NCBI GenBank assembly: GCA_002470165.1
Contig: DKNF01000229.1
Span: 1-7,282 of the forward strand
Direction of reading: 5' to 3'
Origin: Betaproteobacteria bacterium UBA7395
GTDB taxonomy: Bacteria > Pseudomonadota > Gammaproteobacteria > Burkholderiales > Rhodocyclaceae
Length of the DNA stretch: 7,282 nucleotides
Shown here: positions 1 through 5,900 of the stretch, one piece after another
How positions within the stretch are numbered: the stretch's first letter is position 1
Layout of the letters: each line of letters starts with the position of its first letter
Notes under the pieces: model-generated
Database searches by the model: none
Seen by the model: the letters and a program-made list of their open reading frames with translations, nothing else
What the model was told of the DNA's origin: nothing
Translations under genes and position numbers: made by a program

Positions 1-496
1 CGGTGGCAAGACCGCGCACCTGCTCGAACGCGCCGAACTCGACCTGCTCGCGCTCGATCTCAAGCCGGCGCGCTGCCGGCGGGTCGAGGAGGGGCTGGGG
101 CGTCTGCACCTGTCGGCCCGAGTCGAGGCCGCCGATTGTGCCAAGCTGGACAGCTGGTGGGACGGTCGTCCTTTCGATGCGGTGCTGGCCGACGTGCCCT
201 GTACCGCCAGCGGCGTCGTGCGCCGCAATCCCGACGCCAAATGGCTGCGCCGTCCCGAAGATGTCGCCAGCTTTGCCGGTGCCCAGGCGCGCATCCTGGA
301 CGCCCTGTGGCAGGTGCTGCGACCCGGCGGTAAACTGCTTTATGCAACCTGTTCGGTCTTCCCGACGGAAAACTCGGTGCAGGTCAGGAATTTCCTCGGG
401 CGCCAGCCGGCGGCGGGGATCGTTCACGAGGAACAGCTTCTTCCCGATGCGGAGCGCGATGGCTTCTATTACTGCCTGCTCGAAAAGCGTGCTTGA
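1..496 (+). CDS. rsmB: 16S rRNA (cytosine-967-C5) methyltransferase RsmB, C-terminal part (5' truncated by window)
   Basis: Cytosolic SAM-dependent enzyme that makes m5C967 in 16S rRNA. The first full codon is at base 2; 164 residues are visible, against about 430 for the whole E. coli protein, so the N-terminal NusB-like RNA-binding domain and start of the Rossmann fold lie upstream. The window opens inside SAM motif I (GGKT, residues 1-4; usually preceded by APG-type residues). Motif IV reads ADVPCTASGVVRR with Cys67 (bases 200-202). Motif VI reads ATCSVFPTEN with Cys117 (bases 350-352), the expected nucleophile position, so both conserved cysteines are present. Motif IV has DVPC where many family members have DAPC; this looks like a lineage variant and not damage. 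The KWLR segment after motif IV is typical of RsmB, as opposed to RsmF or NOL1-type relatives. The stop is TGA at 494-496, inside the next gene. Family call is firm; exact target base rests on homology. Confidence 0.93.
   Translation, partial: GGKTAHLLERAELDLLALDLKPARCRRVEEGLGRLHLSARVEAADCAKLDSWWDGRPFDAVLADVPCTASGVVRRNPDAKWLRRPEDVASFAGAQARILDALWQVLRPGGKLLYATCSVFPTENSVQVRNFLGRQPAAGIVHEEQLLPDAERDGFYYCLLEKRA
451..454 (+). promoter_or_regulatory. Candidate ribosome binding site for the DUF4390 gene
   Basis: GGAG, 4 bases before the ATG at 459, lying inside the rsmB coding sequence. It is the main reason for preferring the ATG at 459. The GTG at 489 has only a weak purine run (GAAAAG) ahead of it. 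The spacing is rather short, so support is modest. Confidence 0.4.
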
Positions 497-1067
497 GCGT
501 CTGCGCGGCCTGTTGCTGCTGCTGGCTTTCCTGCCGGCGCTGGCCTGGGCGGCGGAAATCGAGGTGCGCAATCCCGGGCTGACGCTGACCGACGAAGGCT
601 ATGCGCTGTCGGCGGACTTCCGTTTCGAACTGAGTCCCAGCCTGGAAGAGGCCGTCAATCGCGGCGTCGTGCTGTATTTCGTGGCCGATTTCGAACTCAC
701 CCGCGAGCGCTGGTACTGGCTCGACGAGAAACTGCTCAGCCGCAGCCTGACCTATCGTCTTTCCTATCACGCGCTGACCCGCCAGTACCGGCTCAGTACC
801 GGCGGCCTGCATCAGTCCTTCGATAGTCTCGGCGAGGCGCTCGCCGTGCTGCGCCGCCTGCGCAACTGGCTGGTCATTCCCCGTGACGATGCGCGCATCG
901 TAGCTGGTGGCAGCTATCAGGCCGCCATGCGCCTGCAGCTTGACGTCCGTCAGTTGCCGCGTCCCTTCCAGATCAGCGCGCTCGGCAACAAGGACTGGAC
1001 GCTCACCAGCGACTGGAAAAGCTGGGTGACCCAGTTGCCGTTGTCCCCTGCCGCGGAGGACAAGTGA
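459..1067 (+). CDS. Exported DUF4390-family protein of unknown function
   Basis: A 202-residue protein (with ATG 459) of the DUF4390 family, commonly found beside NtrY-type kinases in beta- and gammaproteobacteria; no biochemical function is established as far as I know. The N-terminus is a good Sec signal peptide: a basic stretch (ERLRG), a leucine-rich core at about residues 18-29, and an AWA cleavage site, giving a mature protein that starts near Ala32-Glu33. After the signal there is no further membrane helix, so it should be periplasmic. The body is rich in beta-strand-like alternation and aromatic/Arg residues (for example RERWYWLDE) and ends in the conserved DWTLTSDW-type tail. The start is uncertain: ATG 459 overlaps rsmB by 38 bases and has a GGAG ahead of it; GTG 489 would give a 192-residue form with a more compact signal peptide and an 8-base overlap; ATG 447 is less likely. 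The stop TGA at 1065-1067 overlaps the kinase start, implying translational coupling. A role as accessory to the kinase is inference only. Confidence 0.85.
   Translation: MASITACSKSVLERLRGLLLLLAFLPALAWAAEIEVRNPGLTLTDEGYALSADFRFELSPSLEEAVNRGVVLYFVADFELTRERWYWLDEKLLSRSLTYRLSYHALTRQYRLSTGGLHQSFDSLGEALAVLRRLRNWLVIPRDDARIVAGGSYQAAMRLQLDVRQLPRPFQISALGNKDWTLTSDWKSWVTQLPLSPAAEDK
1055..1060 (+). promoter_or_regulatory. Ribosome binding site for the kinase gene
   Basis: GGAGGA lies 3 bases before the GTG at 1064, inside the end of the DUF4390 gene. The spacing is shorter than usual, but the GTG is also reached by ribosomes terminating at the overlapping TGA (GTGA), so coupled re-initiation fits. The encoded N-terminus begins MKRF followed directly by a membrane helix, as expected for this kinase family. 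Confidence 0.6.
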
Positions 1068-3217
1068 AACGTTTTGTCGCTGCCGCCGGTGCCCTGGCTG
1101 CCGCCATCGGCGGGATACTCTGGTTCCTGTTGCTGATGGCGACGGCGGCCGACACCGTCGTCTTCTCGCGCAACTATCCGCTGCTGATCGCGCTCAATGT
1201 CGTCCTGGCGCTCGGCATGGTGGCATTGGTCGGCTGGCAGTTGCGCAGCCTGTGGCGGGATTACAAGGCCCAGGTCTTCGGCGCCCGCCTGAAGCTGCGC
1301 CTGATGCTGATGTTCGGTGTCATCGCGGTGTTGCCGGGGGCGCTGGTCTATGGCGTGTCGGTGCAGTTCATGACCCGTTCGATCGAGAGCTGGTTCGACG
1401 TGCGCGTCGAGAAGGCATTGGAGTCGGGCCTGCACCTCGGGCGCTCGGCGCTCGACTCGCTGCTGGCCGAACTGAACGCCAAGGCGCGCGACATGGCCGA
1501 CGAACTGTCGGTGATTCCCGAACCATCCCGGCGTTCGGCCCTGTTCCGGTTGCGCGAGGAAAAAAGCGTGGAAACGGCCGCGCTGTTCGCGGTCAATGGC
1601 AGCTTGCTGACCAGCGCTACCGGCGATCTGGTCCTGCTGCCGGCATTGCCCGGTCAGGCCCAGCTCAAGCAGGCGCGTAATCCCCAGGGATTGAGCGGTA
1701 TCGAGGGCGAGGAAGAATCGATGTTCCTGCGCGTGCTGCTGCCGGTTTCGCCGCGCGAGATGTTCGAGGAGCCGCGCATCCTGCAACTGACCCAGGCCGT
1801 GCCGGCCAATCTGGCCCTCGACGCCGAGGCCGTGCAGGCGGTTTATCGCGATTACCAGGAGCTGCAACTGGCCCGTCAGGGGTTGACCCGGATCTATGCC
1901 CTGACGCTGACCCTGACGGTGCTGGTCGCGCTGTTCAGCGCTTTTGCCCTGGCCTACTGGATGGCCCGGCGGCTGGTGGCGCCGCTGTACATCCTGGCCG
2001 AAGGCACGCAGGCCGTGGCCCAGGGTGATTTCTCGCAGCGCCAGGCGGTCTATAGCGGCGACGAACTCGGGGTGCTGACCCAGTCGTTCAACCGCATGAC
2101 CCGGCAACTCGACGACGCTCGCCGGGAAACCGACCGGCACCGCGGTGAGCTGGAATCGGCGCGCGGCTACCTGGAATCGATCCTGGCCAACCTGTCGGCC
2201 GGGGTGATGGTATTCGACCGGGAATTCCGTCTGCGTACGGTCAACGAAGGGGCGTTGACCATTCTGGAAGACGATTTTTCCGGCCTGATCGGTCTGGCGC
2301 CGGAGAACTGGCCGCGCCAGCAAGCGCTGGGGGCCTTCATCCGTCAGAATTTCGCCGCGACCGGCGAACCGGAGTGGCAGGCCCAGCTTGAGCTGGAGCG
2401 GCCGAACGGCATGCCGCAGGTGCTGCTGCTGCGCGCCTCGCGCCTGCCGGAGACCAGCGGGGGCGGTGACGTGGTCGTGTTCGACGACGTTACCCGGCTG
2501 ATCGCAGCCCAGCGCAGCGCGGCCTGGGGCGAAGTGGCCCGGCGCCTGGCGCATGAGATCAAGAACCCGCTGACGCCGATCCAGCTTTCGGCCGAGCGCC
2601 TGCAGCACAAGCTGGCCAGCAAGCTCAGCAACGGCGACGCCGAAATGCTGGCGCGCGGCACGCAGACCATCATCGGCCAGGTCCAGGCGATGAAGCGCAT
2701 GGTCGACGATTTCCGCGACTACGCCCGCATGCCGGCGCCGGAAGTCGCGCCGCTTGACCTCAACGCCCTGCTCGGCGAGGTCATGGGCCTGTACGAAAGC
2801 TCGGCGGTGCAGTTCTCGGTCGTGCTGGGCGAGGGACTGCCGCCGGTGCTCGGCGACGCCACCCAGCTGCGCCAGATCATCCACAACCTGCTGCGCAACG
2901 CCGAAGATGCCCTCGAAGGCCGCGACGATGGCCGGGTCGAGATCGTCACCGAACCGGCCGGGCGCTGCGCACGCCTGCGCATCACCGACAACGGGCCGGG
3001 CTTTCCGGTCGAGCTGCTGCCGCGCATTTTCGAACCGTATGTCACCACCAAGGCCCGGGGAACAGGGCTGGGATTGCCCATCGTCAAGAAGATTGTCGAT
3101 GAGCATCAAGGTAGTATAGAAATCAGCAATGCACCGGATGGCGGGGCGCGGATCGAGATCCGCCTGCCGCTGGTCCGGGACAAGGAGGCCAAGCATGGCA
3201 ATCATTCTGGTCGTTGA
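1064..3217 (+). CDS. ntrY: NtrY-type membrane sensor histidine kinase (HAMP-PAS-HisKA-HATPase)
   Basis: Inner-membrane sensor kinase of 717 residues, the usual NtrY length, that autophosphorylates on a histidine and passes phosphate to the regulator encoded next. Three N-terminal membrane helices lie at about residues 5-27, 39-59 and 80-103. A periplasmic segment of about 170 residues (105-275) follows, beginning with the conserved TRSIESWFDVRVEKALE stretch, then a fourth helix at about 277-300. Inside the cell come HAMP (about 301-352), a coiled linker, PAS (about 370-480), HisKA with the phosphoacceptor His497 in RLAHEIKNPLTPIQ, and the ATPase domain. The N box has Asn612 (NLLRNAEDAL), G1 is DNGPGF at 642-647, F box is IFEPYVTTK, and G2 is GTGLGL at 666-671. 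All catalytic motifs are intact, so it should be active. The PAS domain contains no His or Cys. The start is GTG overlapping the upstream stop; the 3' end overlaps the regulator gene by 23 bases. The signal sensed is unknown. The name rests on domain layout and neighbours. Confidence 0.88.
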   Translation: MKRFVAAAGALAAAIGGILWFLLLMATAADTVVFSRNYPLLIALNVVLALGMVALVGWQLRSLWRDYKAQVFGARLKLRLMLMFGVIAVLPGALVYGVSVQFMTRSIESWFDVRVEKALESGLHLGRSALDSLLAELNAKARDMADELSVIPEPSRRSALFRLREEKSVETAALFAVNGSLLTSATGDLVLLPALPGQAQLKQARNPQGLSGIEGEEESMFLRVLLPVSPREMFEEPRILQLTQAVPANLALDAEAVQAVYRDYQELQLARQGLTRIYALTLTLTVLVALFSAFALAYWMARRLVAPLYILAEGTQAVAQGDFSQRQAVYSGDELGVLTQSFNRMTRQLDDARRETDRHRGELESARGYLESILANLSAGVMVFDREFRLRTVNEGALTILEDDFSGLIGLAPENWPRQQALGAFIRQNFAATGEPEWQAQLELERPNGMPQVLLLRASRLPETSGGGDVVVFDDVTRLIAAQRSAAWGEVARRLAHEIKNPLTPIQLSAERLQHKLASKLSNGDAEMLARGTQTIIGQVQAMKRMVDDFRDYARMPAPEVAPLDLNALLGEVMGLYESSAVQFSVVLGEGLPPVLGDATQLRQIIHNLLRNAEDALEGRDDGRVEIVTEPAGRCARLRITDNGPGFPVELLPRIFEPYVTTKARGTGLGLPIVKKIVDEHQGSIEISNAPDGGARIEIRLPLVRDKEAKHGNHSGR
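3182..3188 (+). promoter_or_regulatory. Strong ribosome binding site for the response regulator
   Basis: AAGGAGG with a 6-base spacer to ATG 3195, located within the last codons of the kinase gene. It fixes the regulator start at 3195 over an upstream in-frame ATG at 3129, which would add 22 residues not belonging to a receiver domain. It is the best Shine-Dalgarno match in the window. Confidence 0.85.
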
Positions 3218-4454
3218 TGACGAAGTCGGCATCCGCGAACTGCTTTCCGAAATCCTCATCGACGAGGGCTACGACGTCCGCCTCGCCGAGAACGCCGGTG
3301 CCGCCCGCCGCGTGCGCAACGAGCTGCGTCCGGACCTGGTCCTGCTCGACATCTGGATGCCCGACACCGACGGCATTTCGCTGCTCAAGGAATGGCATGC
3401 CGGCGGTCATCTGAACATGCCGGTGGTCATGATGTCCGGTCACGGCACCATCGATACGGCTGTCGAGGCGACGCGTTTCGGCGCCTTCGATTTCCTGGAA
3501 AAGCCGATCGGCCTGCAGAAACTGCTGGCCACGGTGCAGAAGGCGCTCAAGCACGACGCGCCGCCGCAGCGTCCGCCGCTGACCCTGGAGGCGTTCGCCC
3601 GCCTGCCGTTCGTCAAGGAATTCCGCCGTCGCCTGGAGCAGGCCGCGGCCAAGGCGTCGGTGGTATTGATCAAGGGGGCGACCGGCGGCATGGGCGAAAT
3701 CGCCGCGCGCACCCTGCTGGCGCCGCGTGCCCCCTGGCTTGACCTGTCCACGGTGAGCAGCGCGCTGACCCAGGAGGCACTGGAAAAGACCAGCGGCGGC
3801 ATCCTGTTCGTGCCCGATCTGGCGGCACTGGGCAAGATGCAGCAGATGAATCTGGCGTTTGCGCTCGATCGTGCCGAGAAACTTCACCTGCAACTGGTGG
3901 TGGCCAGCACCACGCCGCTGTCGGCGCTGTCCGGTTGGGACGCCAAGCTGCTGGCCCGGCTGGGCGAGATCTGGGTGGCGCTGCCGGCGCTTTCGGCGCA
4001 TGCCGACGACCTGCCGGAAATTGCCGCATTGTTGCTGACCAATTTCGTCGAGCGCGGCGAAGTGCCGCCGCGCCGTTTCTCGACCGCTGCCCTCAATGCC
4101 TTGCGTACGCTGCCCTGGAAGAAACACCCGGAGGCGAGCTGGAACGTGCTCTACGGGTTGGTGCGCAACCTCGCGCTGACGGCGCTGGACGAGGAAATCG
4201 TCGGCGACGACGTGGCTCGGGTGATGCCCCAGGAAATCGAGGACGATGCCCCGGCGCAATCCTTCCTGCCACTGTTCGAGCAGCCCTTGCGCGAAGCACG
4301 CGATGCGTTCGAGAAACTCTATTTCGAACACCACCTGCGCCAGGAGGGCGGCAACATGACGCGCCTGGCCGAGCGCTCCGGGCTGGAGCGGACCCATCTG
4401 TACCGCAAGCTGAAGCAGCTCGACATCCGGCTGGGCAAGCGCGGCGAGGAATAA
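3195..4454 (+). CDS. ntrX: NtrX-type response regulator with degenerate AAA+ domain and Fis-type HTH
   Basis: Cytosolic DNA-binding response regulator of 419 residues, presumed partner of the kinase just upstream. The receiver domain (about 1-120) is intact: acidic pair Asp8/Asp9, phosphoacceptor Asp52 (bases 3348-3350) in LLDIWMPDTDG, Ser81 at the switch position, and Lys103-Pro104. Residues about 138-335 occupy the place of a sigma54-interaction AAA+ domain but look inactive. The Walker A position reads GATGGMGE (161-168), without the lysine of GxxGxGKE. The GAFTGA loop is missing, deleted between about 185 and 200. The Walker B region reads GGILFVPDLA, without the DE pair. The sensor II WPGNVREL motif is replaced by a sequence with WNVLYG (316-321). 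The C-terminal Fis-type helix-turn-helix (about 365-413, GGNMTRLAERSGLERTHLYRKL) is well conserved. NtrX proteins are usually about 450 residues, so the shortfall fits loss within the central domain. It likely regulates sigma70 promoters or represses, without sigma54 ATPase activity; its targets cannot be read here. NtrX identity rests on context. Confidence 0.87.
   Translation: MAIILVVDDEVGIRELLSEILIDEGYDVRLAENAGAARRVRNELRPDLVLLDIWMPDTDGISLLKEWHAGGHLNMPVVMMSGHGTIDTAVEATRFGAFDFLEKPIGLQKLLATVQKALKHDAPPQRPPLTLEAFARLPFVKEFRRRLEQAAAKASVVLIKGATGGMGEIAARTLLAPRAPWLDLSTVSSALTQEALEKTSGGILFVPDLAALGKMQQMNLAFALDRAEKLHLQLVVASTTPLSALSGWDAKLLARLGEIWVALPALSAHADDLPEIAALLLTNFVERGEVPPRRFSTAALNALRTLPWKKHPEASWNVLYGLVRNLALTALDEEIVGDDVARVMPQEIEDDAPAQSFLPLFEQPLREARDAFEKLYFEHHLRQEGGNMTRLAERSGLERTHLYRKLKQLDIRLGKRGEE
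4446..4450 (+). promoter_or_regulatory. Ribosome binding site for trkA
   Basis: GAGGA at the end of the regulator gene, with a 6-base spacer to ATG 4457. It selects this start over the much longer in-frame reading frame that opens at 3935 in the regulator gene. The chosen start also places the Rossmann GAGQVG motif at residues 7-12, as in other TrkA proteins. Confidence 0.8.
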
Positions 4455-4456
4455 GC

Positions 4457-5890
4457 ATGAAAATCGTCATTCTCGGTGCCGGCCAGGTTGGCGCCAGCGT
4501 GGCCGAAGGCCTGGTTTCTGAGGAAAACGACATCACCGTCGTCGATCAGGACCCGACCCGGCTGGCCCAACTGCAGGATCGTCTCGATCTGCGTACCGTC
4601 GTCGGCGATGCGGCAACGCCGACGGTGCTGCGCAGCGCCGGCGCCGAAGACGCCGACATGGTCATCGCGGTGACCCAGAGCGACCAGGCCAATCTGGTGG
4701 CCTGCAAGCTGGCGCAGTCGGTGTTCAACATCCCGACCCGGATCGCGCGCCTGCGTTCGCGCGATTTCCTCGAAGATGAGTCGCTGCTGTCGGGGGACAA
4801 TTTCGCGGTCGATTTCGCGCTTTGCCCGGAACAGGTCATCACCGATTACATCCGCCGCCTGATCGAGTTCCCACGTGCCTTGCAGGTGCTCAACTTCGCC
4901 CGCGGCCGCGTCTGCCTGGTCGCCGTGCGCGCCTACGAAGGCGGCCTGCTGGTCGGCAAGCCGATCAAGGCGATGCGCGAGCATCTGCCGCCCGAAATCG
5001 ACGCCCGCATTGCCGCCATCTTCCGCGACAACCAGCCGGTGTTTCCCGAGGGCGACACCGTGGTCAAGGCCGGCGACGAGGTCTTCCTGCTGGCCGCTGC
5101 CGAGAACATCCATCCGGTGCTCAACCAGTTGCGCCGGCAGACGGCGCGGGTCGAGCGCATCATGATCGCCGGCGGCGGCAATATCGGCCTGCGCCTGGCC
5201 AAATCGCTCGAAGACCGTTACGAGGTCAAGCTGATCGAAGGCCGCCGGCCGCGCGCCGAACTGCTGGCCAACGAACTGAACGACACCCTGGTGCTGTACG
5301 GCGACGCCACCGACGAAGACCTGCTGGAACAGGAAAACATTGCCGAGATGGACCTGTTCCTGGCGATGACCAACGACGACGAAGACAACATCATGGCCGG
5401 CAGCCTGGCCAAGCGTCTGGGCTGCAAGCGCGTCGTCGCCCTGGTCAATCGTCGCGCCTACGCCGAAATGATCGAGGGCGGACCGATCGACATCGGCATC
5501 TCGCCGGCCCAGGTGTCGATCGGCACCTTGCTGGCCTATGTCCGCCAGGGCGATGTCGCCGAGGTGCACTCGCTGCGCCGGGGCGCCGCCGAAGCCCTGG
5601 AGATCGTTGCTCACGGCGACCGCAACACGTCCAAGGTGGTCGGTCGGCGCATCGACGAGGTGCAGTGGCCCAAGGGCGTCACCGTCGCCGCCCTGGTGCG
5701 CAATTTCGAAGTTCCCATCGTCGTCGGCCAGACCGACGACTGGACGGCAATCACCCGTTACGGCGAGGTGGTCATTGCGCACCACGACACGGTGATCGAG
5801 CCGGGTGACCACGTGATCATTTTCTGCACCCGCAAGAAACTGGTGAAGAAGGTCGAAAAGCTGTTCCAGGTCGGTTTCCACTTCGTCTGA
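4457..5890 (+). CDS. trkA: Trk system potassium uptake regulatory subunit TrkA
   Basis: Peripheral cytosolic subunit of the Trk K+ transporter; it forms the nucleotide-binding (RCK) gating ring under TrkH and controls channel opening in response to bound NAD(H)/ATP. The 477 residues contain the classic duplicated layout: RCK-N 1 (about 1-125) with GAGQVG at 7-12 and acidic Asp30 at the end of strand 2; TrkA-C 1 (about 143-227); RCK-N 2 (about 234-350) with GGGNIG at 239-244 and Glu261; TrkA-C 2 (about 370-458). Both dinucleotide-binding glycine motifs and both acidic ribose-binding positions are retained, so both halves should bind nucleotide. E. coli TrkA is 458 residues; the extra length here is a short basic/aromatic tail (VEKLFQVGFHF type). 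It starts 2 bases after the regulator stop and is followed by trkH after 10 bases, so it is very likely cotranscribed with both. Confidence 0.96.
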   Translation: MKIVILGAGQVGASVAEGLVSEENDITVVDQDPTRLAQLQDRLDLRTVVGDAATPTVLRSAGAEDADMVIAVTQSDQANLVACKLAQSVFNIPTRIARLRSRDFLEDESLLSGDNFAVDFALCPEQVITDYIRRLIEFPRALQVLNFARGRVCLVAVRAYEGGLLVGKPIKAMREHLPPEIDARIAAIFRDNQPVFPEGDTVVKAGDEVFLLAAAENIHPVLNQLRRQTARVERIMIAGGGNIGLRLAKSLEDRYEVKLIEGRRPRAELLANELNDTLVLYGDATDEDLLEQENIAEMDLFLAMTNDDEDNIMAGSLAKRLGCKRVVALVNRRAYAEMIEGGPIDIGISPAQVSIGTLLAYVRQGDVAEVHSLRRGAAEALEIVAHGDRNTSKVVGRRIDEVQWPKGVTVAALVRNFEVPIVVGQTDDWTAITRYGEVVIAHHDTVIEPGDHVIIFCTRKKLVKKVEKLFQVGFHFV

Positions 5891-5892
5891 GG
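5889..5892 (+). promoter_or_regulatory. Candidate ribosome binding site for trkH
   Basis: GAGG overlapping the trkA stop codon, 8 bases before the GTG at 5901. It is a modest match, but no better site precedes the alternative ATG at 5937, which would remove the basic N-terminal residues found in TrkH proteins. Confidence 0.45.
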
Positions 5893-5900
5893 CCGCATTC

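Noticed and set aside
194..202. DVPC in RsmB motif IV in place of the commoner DAPC.
   Set aside because: The conserved Cys is retained and the rest of the motif fits. I believe this variant occurs in betaproteobacterial RsmB, so it is not evidence of altered function.
950..3259. Very long minus-strand open frame (769 codons) opposite the kinase gene.
   Set aside because: It is the antisense shadow of a GC-rich gene. The product is Gln/His/Arg-rich, low in recognisable motifs, and crosses gene boundaries, while the plus strand has a complete kinase with all catalytic motifs.
3123..4397. Minus-strand open frame (424 codons) opposite the response regulator.
   Set aside because: Same antisense bias in GC-rich DNA. 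No recognisable domain, and no convincing ribosome site was looked for or found; the plus-strand receiver and Fis HTH are unmistakable.
3935..4456. N-terminal extension of the trkA reading frame by 174 residues into the regulator gene.
   Set aside because: The extension is Ala/Arg/Pro-rich out-of-frame sequence. A good ribosome site and the ATG at 4457 put the Rossmann motif at the expected position.
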